The notes under the pieces were generated by a model. That model had not been told where the DNA came from and searched no databases. It saw only the letters and a list, made by a program, of their open reading frames with translations. From Rhodospirillales bacterium (lineage in GTDB: Bacteria > Pseudomonadota > Alphaproteobacteria > Rhodospirillales > 2-02-FULL-58-16), in NCBI GenBank assembly GCA_021775195.1, contig JAJFIG010000453.1:1-8378 (forward strand): a DNA stretch of 8,378 nt. The letters run 5' to 3'. This document shows positions 1 through 6,107 of this stretch, one piece after another. How positions within the stretch are numbered: the first letter of the stretch is position 1; every line of letters begins with the position of its first letter. Both the position numbers and the translations under genes were made by a program.

Positions 1-264
1 ATCGGCGCCGACGCGATCATCAATACTCGGGCCTCCGTCGACCACGACAGCGAGATCGGCGAGCACGCACACGTCGCCCCGGGCGCGGTCCTCTGTGGCG
101 GCGTCATCGTAGGCGCTGGCGCGCACGTCGGCACCGGCGCAACGATTGTCCAGTCTGCCCGCATCGCCCCCGGACATTTGGTCAAGGCGGGCGCCGTCGT
201 CGATGAGCGTGGGACGCGGAAAGGGGAGGGCAGCGAAGCGAGCACCGCTGGCGGCAGGCCATGA
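1..264 (+). CDS. NeuD/PglD/LegH-type acyltransferase, C-terminal part
   Basis: The reading frame is open from base 1 and stops at TGA 262-264, so only the last 87 residues are present and the start lies upstream. The fragment is a left-handed beta-helix of hexapeptide repeats, seen as recurring I/V-G-x-x-A/T turns (IGADAIINTRASVDHDSEIG, then VAPGAVLCGGVIVGAGAHVG). The DHD at residues 14-16 sits where PglD/NeuD enzymes carry their catalytic His. Family members use acetyl-CoA to N- or O-acylate an amino sugar; in legionaminic acid synthesis LegH acetylates the 4-amino group of a UDP-diamino sugar, and NeuD O-acetylates sialic acid. Which of these applies is inferred from the neighbours. After the helix ends (about residue 69) there is an 18-residue Gly/Ser/Arg-rich tail with no recognisable motif. 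The last codons overlap the next gene by ATGA, implying translational coupling. The substrate cannot be fixed from this fragment. Confidence 0.85.
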   Translation: MGADAIINTRASVDHDSEIGEHAHVAPGAVLCGGVIVGAGAHVGTGATIVQSARIAPGHLVKAGAVVDERGTRKGEGSEASTAGGRP

Positions 265-1316
265 TCGACTGGGAAAAGGCCCTGGTCTCGCCCCGAACGC
301 AGATTATCGAGGTGATCCGTATCCTCGACGAGACCGCCACGCAAATCTGCTTGGTTGTCGACGAGGAGCGGCATCTTCTCGGCACAGTTACCGACGGCGA
401 CATCCGGCGCGGCATCCTGGCGTCGCGATCCCTCAAGGACACGGTCGATACGGTTATGAACCGGCGCCCGAAGGTGGCGGCGACGGCCAGGTCGACAGAG
501 GAATACCTCCACGAAATGTCGGCGGCCTACGTGCAGCAGCTACCGATCGTCGACGAGGCGAACCGGGTGACCGGCCTCAAGACCCTGCAGAGCCTCGTGA
601 GCGAAACGGAGGGTCGTCCAAACTGGGTCGTCCTGATGGCCGGCGGCCAAGGGAACCGGCTGCGGCCGCTGACCGAAACCACACCGAAGCCGCTTCTGAC
701 CGTCGGCGACAAGCCGGTCCTCGAGATCATCCTCGACAACTGTATCAAGTATGGGTTCCGGAAATTCATTTTGTCGGTCTTCTACAAGGCCGCCATGGTC
801 GAGAAGCATTTCGGCGACGGCAGCCGCTGGGGGGTCGAGATCCGCTACCTCGAGGAGGACACACCCTTGGGAACGGCCGGTTCCCTGAGGCAGATTGACC
901 CACCGCCGGACGAACCTTTGTTGGTGGTCAACGGCGACCTACTGACCAACGTCAACCTCGACCAGCTCATGGACTATCACGGCGAGCACAGTGCAGCGGC
1001 AACGATGGGCGTACGCGAATACGACATTGAGGTCCCCTTCGGCGTCGTCGACATCGAAGGTAGCCAAGTCATTGGCATCGAGGAGAAGCCGGTGCACCGC
1101 TTTTTCGTCAATGCGGGAATCTACGTCCTCGATTCTTCCGTACTGGGCCTGATCCCGGCCCAGAACCAGATCGACATGCCCGACCTGTTCAAGACCATCA
1201 TCGACCGCGGCCTCAGGACGGCGGCATTTCCGATCCGCGAATACTGGCTCGATATCGGGCACATCGGCGACTACGAGCGGGCCAACAAGGATGCTCCCGG
1301 CGTAATCGACAAGTAG
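261..1316 (+). CDS. ptmE: CBS-domain sugar-1-phosphate nucleotidyltransferase, PtmE-like (probable glucosamine-1-P guanylyltransferase)
   Basis: A 351-residue protein with two parts. Residues 1-118 look like a tandem CBS pair (TVTDGDIRRGI at 42-52, then QLPIVDEANRVTGL at 93-106). Residues 122-345 are a complete nucleotidyltransferase: LMAGGQGNRLRPLT loop at 125-138, TPKPLL at 141-146, GTAG at 204-207, NGD at 224-226 (metal Asp), EEKP at 274-277, NAG at 284-286 and WLDIGH at 329-334. The CBS-plus-nucleotidyltransferase layout matches Campylobacter PtmE, which joins GTP and glucosamine-1-phosphate to give GDP-GlcN, the entry to the GDP-linked legionaminic acid pathway. Location among nonulosonic acid genes supports this. 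The nucleotide (GTP versus CTP, TTP or UTP) cannot be read from the motifs. The ATG overlaps the previous stop as ATGA; only a weak GGCAGG (253-258) precedes it, so coupling to the upstream gene is likely. CBS pairs usually bind adenosine ligands and may regulate the enzyme. Confidence 0.85.
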   Translation: MIDWEKALVSPRTQIIEVIRILDETATQICLVVDEERHLLGTVTDGDIRRGILASRSLKDTVDTVMNRRPKVAATARSTEEYLHEMSAAYVQQLPIVDEANRVTGLKTLQSLVSETEGRPNWVVLMAGGQGNRLRPLTETTPKPLLTVGDKPVLEIILDNCIKYGFRKFILSVFYKAAMVEKHFGDGSRWGVEIRYLEEDTPLGTAGSLRQIDPPPDEPLLVVNGDLLTNVNLDQLMDYHGEHSAAATMGVREYDIEVPFGVVDIEGSQVIGIEEKPVHRFFVNAGIYVLDSSVLGLIPAQNQIDMPDLFKTIIDRGLRTAAFPIREYWLDIGHIGDYERANKDAPGVIDK

Positions 1317-1325
1317 CCGGCCGCC

Positions 1326-2510
1326 ATGCAGATCCTTTACACAATCAAGCGGCCCCTCACCGGTCGAGATTTCGAGCGCCACGGAATTGAAGCGTTCCTC
1401 GCCCAGGGCCACGGGGTCACGGTTCTCGATCTTTCCGACTTCATCCATCCCGACCTGGTCAACGACCGCTCCGAAAACGTCCACGCCGACGGCCTCGATA
1501 TCGAAATCATCGCGACACGGGAAGAGCTGTTGCGCCATCGGGGCACGTTCGAGAACGCCGACCTGGTGGTTCTCCTGATCCAGTCCTTCGGCCTCTCGCG
1601 GCACACGTACCTGCCCCTGAAAATGGTCGCCGCCTGCGGCACCCCATACCTGATCCAGACGCCCCCCTCCTATCCCGGCTGGAACCCGGACGGCACGGGC
1701 ACCAGTGCCCGGACACGAGCATCAGACCTTTGGCGCCGTGCCGCCGGCATCGATCCCGTCAATTCCGTTCTCTCTCGGATATCGCCGGAATGGCTGGGTG
1801 TGCCGCGGGCCGCCTACGCCGTCCACAGCAGCATCCGGAACGGTGCGCGGAACAACCTTCTCGGCCCTTCGACCCGGAACATAGAGGCCCATTGCCACGA
1901 CTATGACCTTTTCCTGCGCGAGAAGGCGGCAATCACGGGGGAGCGTGACCAAGCGGTGTTCCTGGACCAGTATGTTCCCTTCCACGCCGATTTCCGGGTC
2001 CTGAACGCCGCGCCCATCGACCCCGAGACCTATTATGGAAACCTGCGCCGCGTCTTCGATCGCATCGAAGGAGAGCTCGGCCTCCAGGTCGTCATTGCCG
2101 CGCATCCGCGGGCGGATTACGGCGACGGCGACACCTATTTCGGCGACCGGCTCGTGGTCAAGGGGCGGACGGCGAAGCTGGTCGGCGAAAGCAGGTTGGT
2201 GCTCGCCCACAACAGCGTCTCGATCGCATTCGCGGTCATGTTCAGGAAACCGATCTTGCTGCTGGTGACCGAAGCGATGTACCGCCGCCACGTCTACCAG
2301 AAGCACATCTTCGACGGGTTCTCAGAAGAGTTGAACGTCCCACTGCAGTTCTTCGACGATCCCGAATCCGTGGCCATGCCGAGGGGCCTGGAACCCGATG
2401 AAGATTGCTACGATCGCTTCCTCGCCACCTACTGCCGGTGCCCAAACGCTCCCGAGAAGACCTACTGGGACATCGTCCTTGATGCCGTTTCCGTCAAGGA
2501 CGCGGCATGA
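1326..2510 (+). CDS. Unknown protein, possible GT-B-fold glycosyl or polymer transferase
   Basis: A 394-residue soluble-looking protein with no signal peptide or membrane segment. I do not recognise a named family. The N-terminus (ILYTIKRPLTGRDFERHGIE) and the alternation of hydrophobic strands with helices look like a two-lobed Rossmann-type (GT-B) protein. In the C-terminal half, VVIAAHPRADYGD (255-267) has a His-Pro pair at 260-261 at the end of a strand, and LVLAHNSVSIAFA (291-303) has HNS-x-S at 295-299. A His-Pro motif followed by a downstream Ser motif is characteristic of CMP- or CDP-using GT-B enzymes such as bacterial sialyltransferases, polysialyltransferases and CDP-glycerol transferases, so a role in transferring an acidic sugar is a reasonable guess. 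The acidic D/E-D/E-G motif of sialyltransferases is not evident. It starts 9 bases after ptmE with no Shine-Dalgarno sequence, suggesting coupling, and its stop overlaps the next start as ATGA. Confidence 0.75.
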   Translation: MQILYTIKRPLTGRDFERHGIEAFLAQGHGVTVLDLSDFIHPDLVNDRSENVHADGLDIEIIATREELLRHRGTFENADLVVLLIQSFGLSRHTYLPLKMVAACGTPYLIQTPPSYPGWNPDGTGTSARTRASDLWRRAAGIDPVNSVLSRISPEWLGVPRAAYAVHSSIRNGARNNLLGPSTRNIEAHCHDYDLFLREKAAITGERDQAVFLDQYVPFHADFRVLNAAPIDPETYYGNLRRVFDRIEGELGLQVVIAAHPRADYGDGDTYFGDRLVVKGRTAKLVGESRLVLAHNSVSIAFAVMFRKPILLLVTEAMYRRHVYQKHIFDGFSEELNVPLQFFDDPESVAMPRGLEPDEDCYDRFLATYCRCPNAPEKTYWDIVLDAVSVKDAA

Positions 2511-2761
2511 TCGACGGGCGCACGGTCCTCGCCGTCGTCCCGGCCCGCGGCGGCTCCAAGGGACTGCCCGGGAAGAACGTCCTCAACGTCTGCGGCAAGC
2601 CATTGATTGCCTGGACCATAGAGGCGGCCCGGGCCTCGCGCGTCATCGACCGTGCCATCCTGAGTACCGAGGACGAGGGGATCGCCGCCATCGCCCGCCA
2701 GTGGGATTGCGAGGTGCCGTTCCGCCGGCCGGATGCGCTTGCGACCGACGAGGCGTCCATC

Positions 2762-2764
2762 TAA
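2762..2764 (+). other. In-frame ochre (TAA) codon in the cytidylyltransferase
   Basis: The frame reads ASI, TAA, DVLTHAL. Family alignments usually have a polar residue such as Glu or Asp here, and GAA to TAA is one base change. Every complete gene in the window ends in TGA or TAG; none uses TAA. Confidence 0.9.
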
Positions 2765-3210
2765 GACGTCCTCACCCATGCCCTGGATGAACTCGGAGAA
2801 ACATATGATTTCCTGGTTCTGCTGCAGCCGACCTCACCCCTGCGTACGGCCGCCGATATCGACGCCTGCGTAGAGATCTGCCACGCGACCGGCGCTCCCG
2901 CCTGTGTCACCGTGACCGAGGCCGCAAAGTCTCCATTCTGGATGTATTGGCTCGATGGCGAGACCCGGATGACACCGGTCCTCGGGGACGGCCCCGGCGC
3001 TCAGCGCCGCCAGGATCAGGCCACGGCCTATGCCCTCAACGGCGCCGTGTACGCCGCGCGCACGGACTGGTTCCGGAAGCACCGGACGTTCGCTGATCCG
3101 ATGACCCGCGCCTTCGTGATGCCCTGGGAACGTTCCGTTGATATTGACGGCCCTCGGGACCTGGCCCTGTTACGGGCACTCTTCAACGAAGCCCCTCAAA
3201 CCAACAACAC

Positions 3211-3215
3211 GGGAG
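3211..3215 (+). promoter_or_regulatory. Ribosome binding site GGGAG for the 54-residue ORF
   Basis: GGGAG lies eight bases before the ATG at 3224. The spacing favours that start over the out-of-frame ATG at 3217, which is only one base downstream of the motif. Confidence 0.55.
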
Positions 3216-3223
3216 TATGAGCC

Positions 3224-3388
3224 ATGACCTCTGTCCTGAAAGGGAATTTCACGCCCAAGAAGACCGTCGACCTCGAGCCCGAGAAAAAGGACCTGGAGAC
3301 CCGCTTCGAGAACGCGGCCCTGAAACGCCTTGGCGGCAGCATAGCCTTTGTCGCCAAGAAGAAAATCAAGTGGGACGCCGACGAATAG
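3224..3388 (+). CDS. Small charged protein of unknown function (54 residues)
   Basis: The frame encodes 54 residues beginning MTSVLKGNFTPKK and ending with a Lys-rich KKKIKWDADE segment. There are 12 Lys/Arg and 9 Asp/Glu, no Cys, no signal peptide and no membrane segment. The middle (about residues 18-36) could form a charged helix. I do not recognise a family. It is judged real because 44 of its 54 codons end in G or C, as in the neighbours, while the overlapping frame (3217-3429) has mostly A/T third positions and an Arg/Pro-rich shadow-like product. A good ribosome site (GGGAG, eight-base spacing) precedes it, and it fills the space between the cytidylyltransferase and the MAF gene in the same direction. 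Its function could be as an accessory or chaperone-like partner of the transferase, but that is guesswork from position only. Confidence 0.65.
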   Translation: MTSVLKGNFTPKKTVDLEPEKKDLETRFENAALKRLGGSIAFVAKKKIKWDADE

Positions 3389-3425
3389 GATGGCTGGATA
3401 GCCTGACACGGTGGTGGCCCCGACC

Positions 3426-4475
3426 ATGACTAGTTCAAAGACACCTTCGGCTGCGGAGCAGGGCGGCGCCCTCGGGCGCCAGCTGGTCGCCCGCATGGGC
3501 GAGCTGACGGCCCAGCGCCACGGCGCGCTGGCCCTCGAGAACGCGGCCCGGAACCAAGATTTCCTGGACCGTGGCCGGTCCCTCGCTGCGCTGCGCGAAA
3601 CTCCCCTCGGCAACGGCGACAGCGCCGTTGTCATTGCCGCCGGGCCGAGCCTCAAGCGCCGTGATCCCATTAAGGCGATCCGCGAGCGAAATTATCGCGG
3701 CTGCATCATCACCACGGAAAGCGCCCTGCCCTATTGCCTGCGCAACGGCGTCGTCCCCGACCTGACGATTACCCTGGATCCCCATGCGACGCGGATCGTG
3801 CGCTGGTTCGGCGATCCCGGTCTCGACCGGGAGGCCCTCGAGGCGGACGACTATTACCGGCGCCAGGACATGGACGACACCTTCGCCAACGAGGTCAAGA
3901 CCAACCGCGAGGTTTTGTCCCTTCTCGACCGGCACGGCAAGGACGTGCGGATCGCGCTCGCCACCTCGGCCTCCGAGGCGGTAGTCCGGCGCGTCATCGA
4001 CACCGGCATGAAAATCTTCTGGTGGAACCCCATGCTCGACGACCCCGACGAGCCGGGCAGCGTCACCGCCGACCTCCAGCGGCGCAACGGGCTTCCCTGC
4101 GTAAACGCCGGCGGCAACGTGGGCACGGCGGCCTGGATGATGGCGGGCGCGGTGCTGGGGAAACAACGGGTCGCCGTGACCGGGATGGACTTTGGCTACT
4201 ACGACGACACGCCCTATAAGAGGACCCAGTACTACAATGAAATTCTCGATTGTGTCGGGGAGGCCGGCCTGGATACTGTATTCATGCGCGTCTACAATCC
4301 GCACATAAAGGCTTGGTTTTACACCGATCCCGCCTACATGTGGTATCGGGAAGCTTTCCTGGAGATGGCAGCCGACGCGGATTATCGGACCTACAACTGC
4401 ACAGGGGGAGGCATCCTCTTCGGCGGTGCCGTCGAAAGCATGGGGATCGAGACCTTCCTCGACCGATTCGAATGA
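3426..4475 (+). CDS. MAF/DUF115-domain protein, probable nonulosonic acid transferase (motility accessory factor type)
   Basis: A protein of 349 residues from ATG 3426, or 354 from an in-frame GTG at 3411; ATG is preferred because GGTGG (3410-3414) lies upstream of it, but both are possible. It carries the MAF_flag10 (DUF115) core, related in fold to MptE-type pterin kinases: VVIAAGPSLKRR (68-79) as nucleotide loop, TLDPH at 116-120, NAGGNVGTAAW at 227-237, GMDFGYY at 253-259 and NCTGGGILFGG at 324-334. Family members in Campylobacter, Aeromonas and Magnetospirillum are needed for adding pseudaminic or legionaminic acid to flagellin, using the CMP-sugar. Here the protein is little more than the core, shorter than typical Maf proteins of around 600 residues, so it may be a stand-alone catalytic form or act on another acceptor. 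Its position after a CMP-sugar synthetase fits a transferase role. It acts in the cytoplasm; no membrane segment is seen. Confidence 0.8.
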   Translation: MTSSKTPSAAEQGGALGRQLVARMGELTAQRHGALALENAARNQDFLDRGRSLAALRETPLGNGDSAVVIAAGPSLKRRDPIKAIRERNYRGCIITTESALPYCLRNGVVPDLTITLDPHATRIVRWFGDPGLDREALEADDYYRRQDMDDTFANEVKTNREVLSLLDRHGKDVRIALATSASEAVVRRVIDTGMKIFWWNPMLDDPDEPGSVTADLQRRNGLPCVNAGGNVGTAAWMMAGAVLGKQRVAVTGMDFGYYDDTPYKRTQYYNEILDCVGEAGLDTVFMRVYNPHIKAWFYTDPAYMWYREAFLEMAADADYRTYNCTGGGILFGGAVESMGIETFLDRFE

Positions 4476-4517
4476 GCCCGCATCACGGGCCTGCCTGGGA
4501 GGCATAGCGTTACTTAG
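4476..4517 (+). promoter_or_regulatory. Spacer with two small inverted repeats and the ribosome site of the radical SAM gene
   Basis: Directly after the MAF stop, GCCCG (4476-4480) and CGGGC (4486-4490) form a perfect 5-bp stem with a 5-base loop. Next to it, TGCC (4492-4495) and GGCA (4501-4504) form a second stem whose loop and 3' arm include the only Shine-Dalgarno-like sequence, GGGAGG (4497-4502). That sequence is 15 bases before the ATG, longer than usual. No T-run follows, so it is not a classical terminator. Short GC stems occur often by chance in DNA of this composition, so a regulatory role is weakly supported. Confidence 0.25.
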
Positions 4518-6083
4518 ATGGCCAAGATACTTTTCATCAATCCTGTCGTTCGCGAGGAAGACGTGCCGCGCCACGTTCCTTACGGAATTGCGTTGCTCGC
4601 CGCCATCGCCATGGACCGGGGCCATCTGGTCCAGGTTTATGACGCCAACGCCTGGCGCCGGGGCGAGGACGTGCTGCGTGCGGTTTTGCGCGCCGACGAC
4701 TGGGACGTGGTGGCGCTGGGGGGCATCACGACAACGTACAACTCGATCAAACGCATCGTCACCGCGGCGCGGGACGAGTGCCCATCGAGCCTGATCGTAC
4801 TTGGCGGCGGCATCCTGACGTCGCTGCCGCGTGAGATGATGACGTGGCTTCCCCAGGTCGATGTCGGCGTCATCGGCGAGGCATTCGAGACCTTGCCGGA
4901 GATCCTGGGCATGGTCGATGCCGGTCAGCCGGATTGGACACGTGTCGCGGGAACCGTATCCCGGAGCCCGGACGGCACCCTGGTCCTTTCGCCGCAGCGC
5001 GCACTGATCGACGATCTCGACGGCCTGCCTTACCCGGCCTGGGACCTGTTTCCTCTTGAGGAGGTCTACTTCAAGAACAGCGACGTGCTGTACTCGGAAG
5101 AGGGCATGCTGGCGACCCGTCGCCTCGACATCAATGCCAGCTACGGCTGCTCGCTGATCTGCCGCTTCTGCTACCATCTCGGCATCGCCGGCGATATGCG
5201 CTACGAGACCGACGATAAGGGCAATGTCAACCCTGCCTTCGACAAGCCCGGCACCTATACCCGCACCATCCGCTATCACAGCCCCGAGTACGTGGTAACG
5301 CTGGTCAAGCACGCCTATGACACCTACGGCATCAATTTCGTCACCTTCCTCGACGAGAACCTGATGACCATGGACCAGCATTCGGGGCGAACGTGGCTCA
5401 AGGAGATCTGTCGCTTGTGGCACGAGTTCGGCCTCATGCCCACCTACGAGTACGACGACAACGGCGACATCAAGAGCTGGACTGGCGTTCACTGGTCGGG
5501 AACCAGCCACGCCACTCTCTGCAACCCGGAGATCCTGAAGACGATGCGCAAGGCCGGGTGTTCGCACCTCGTCTACGGCTACGAATCCTTTGCCCCTCAT
5601 GTGATGAAGACCATCGGCAAAGGTGCGTCGCCGGCAAGCAACATCCGCAGCTTCTTCTGGACCCTGGAATCCGGGATCCGGCCAATCCCCAACCAGATCA
5701 TCGGCTTCCCCAACGAGGATTTCGAGTCCATCCGCCTCAATATGGAGGCTTGGAAGAAACTGGGCATCGTGGTCAAACCCCATTTCGCGACGCCTTATCC
5801 GGGCTCGGAATGGTTCACCGTCTACCGGAAATCGATTTTGAAGCAGTACGATGGCGACCTCGAGGCGTTCATCTTGGATCTGGGCGACGCCAGCGCCATC
5901 TCCGCGGTGATCTCCCACAATTTCAACGCCATCGAACTCATCGGCCTGCGCGAAATGATGCTCAAGGACGATACCCGCATGATCGACGCCTACGAAAAAA
6001 TATGGTGCGAGAATCACGGCATCCCCGAAGGCGCGCCCGCGACCCTCTACACGAAATCGGACTACGGGCATGCAGCGGAATAG
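4518..6083 (+). CDS. B12-binding-type radical SAM enzyme, substrate unknown
   Basis: 521 residues. The first 135 or so form a cobalamin-binding-like Rossmann domain (MAKILFINPVVREED; LIVLGGGILTSLP at 92-104; GVIGEAFETLPEIL at 117-130), without the DxHxxG cobalamin ligand motif, as is common in this radical SAM class. The linker LPYPAWDLFP (170-179) is typical of the family. The radical SAM core follows, with the 4Fe-4S site CSLICRFC as CxxxCxxC at Cys211, 215 and 218, then FLDENLM at 277-283 and YGYESF at 353-358. A run of about 40 residues between the cluster site and the next core strand (221-260), rich in charged residues and Thr/Tyr, looks like an insertion. Relatives carry out methylations, ring rearrangements or other radical reactions on sugars, lipids and antibiotics; several work on nucleotide-linked substrates. 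Placement among sugar-nucleotide genes suggests it modifies a glycan precursor. The product cannot be predicted. The only ribosome site is distant (GGGAGG 4497-4502). Confidence 0.85.
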   Translation: MAKILFINPVVREEDVPRHVPYGIALLAAIAMDRGHLVQVYDANAWRRGEDVLRAVLRADDWDVVALGGITTTYNSIKRIVTAARDECPSSLIVLGGGILTSLPREMMTWLPQVDVGVIGEAFETLPEILGMVDAGQPDWTRVAGTVSRSPDGTLVLSPQRALIDDLDGLPYPAWDLFPLEEVYFKNSDVLYSEEGMLATRRLDINASYGCSLICRFCYHLGIAGDMRYETDDKGNVNPAFDKPGTYTRTIRYHSPEYVVTLVKHAYDTYGINFVTFLDENLMTMDQHSGRTWLKEICRLWHEFGLMPTYEYDDNGDIKSWTGVHWSGTSHATLCNPEILKTMRKAGCSHLVYGYESFAPHVMKTIGKGASPASNIRSFFWTLESGIRPIPNQIIGFPNEDFESIRLNMEAWKKLGIVVKPHFATPYPGSEWFTVYRKSILKQYDGDLEAFILDLGDASAISAVISHNFNAIELIGLREMMLKDDTRMIDAYEKIWCENHGIPEGAPATLYTKSDYGHAAE

Positions 6084-6094
6084 CCGCGGCGCGA

Positions 6095-6102
6095 TAAGGA
6101 GG
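6095..6102 (+). promoter_or_regulatory. Strong ribosome binding site (TAAGGAGG) setting the cyclase start
   Basis: TAAGGAGG is a near-perfect match to the 16S rRNA 3' end. It lies five bases before ATG 6108 but only two before the in-frame GTG 6105, so the ATG is the start. It is the strongest ribosome site in the window. Confidence 0.8.
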
Positions 6103-6107
6103 CGGTG

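Larger units (their letters stand above)
2507..3220 (+). pseudogene. legF: Acylneuraminate (NeuA/LegF-type) cytidylyltransferase interrupted by an in-frame TAA
   Basis: One frame of 238 codons encodes a full-length CMP-nonulosonate synthetase, but codon 86 (2762-2764) is TAA. Before it lie the CTP-binding loop VVPARGGSKGLPGKN (10-24) and GKPLIAW (30-36). After it, still in frame, lie LLQPTSPLRT (105-114), NGAVYA (178-183) and the metal-site segment VDIDGPRDL (211-219). Intact members join CTP to sialic, legionaminic or pseudaminic acid, releasing pyrophosphate. The start is supported by AAGGA at 2496-2500, six bases before an ATG that overlaps the previous stop. A protein ending at residue 85 would lack most of the active site. 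No plausible in-frame restart is visible: the nearest ATGs after the stop (2778, 2805) are out of frame and the in-frame GTG at 2912 has no ribosome site. Because the rest of the gene is intact, a recent mutation or sequence error is likelier than old decay. The assignment as legF rather than neuA is from context. Confidence 0.8.

Noticed and set aside
146..898. A 250-residue plus-strand ORF overlapping the acyltransferase end and the ptmE-like gene
   Set aside because: The Arg/Gly/Pro-rich product has no motifs and lies out of frame over two well-supported genes.
939..1604. A 221-residue minus-strand ORF across the ptmE-like gene end and the next gene
   Set aside because: Shadow of the plus-strand coding frames, with no motif or ribosome site supporting it.
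2912..3220. A separate gene starting at GTG 2912
   Set aside because: It is in the same frame as, and is the C-terminal half of, the interrupted cytidylyltransferase; there is no ribosome site and it begins mid-domain.
3389..3425. A possible terminator in the spacer before the MAF gene (GGCT 3392-3395 paired with AGCC 3400-3403)
   Set aside because: A four-base stem with no T-run is expected by chance and genes continue in the same direction.
3217..3429. A 70-residue plus-strand ORF with ATGA overlaps at both ends (previous stop and MAF start)
   Set aside because: The overlaps are attractive, but third positions are mostly A/T, the product is Arg/Pro-rich like a shadow frame, and the GGGAG site is only one base from its ATG. 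The frame starting at 3224 has proper codon use and spacing.
3435..6071. An 878-codon open frame on the minus strand, opposite the MAF and radical SAM genes
   Set aside because: Its codons are in register with the sense codons, so it stays open simply because both sense genes avoid TTA, CTA and TCA, which are rare in GC-rich DNA. The product has no recognisable domain, while the plus strand has two clear enzyme families.
5393..6097. A 234-residue plus-strand ORF inside the radical SAM gene
   Set aside because: Out-of-frame shadow with an Arg/Pro/His-rich composition; the radical SAM frame carries all the conserved motifs.
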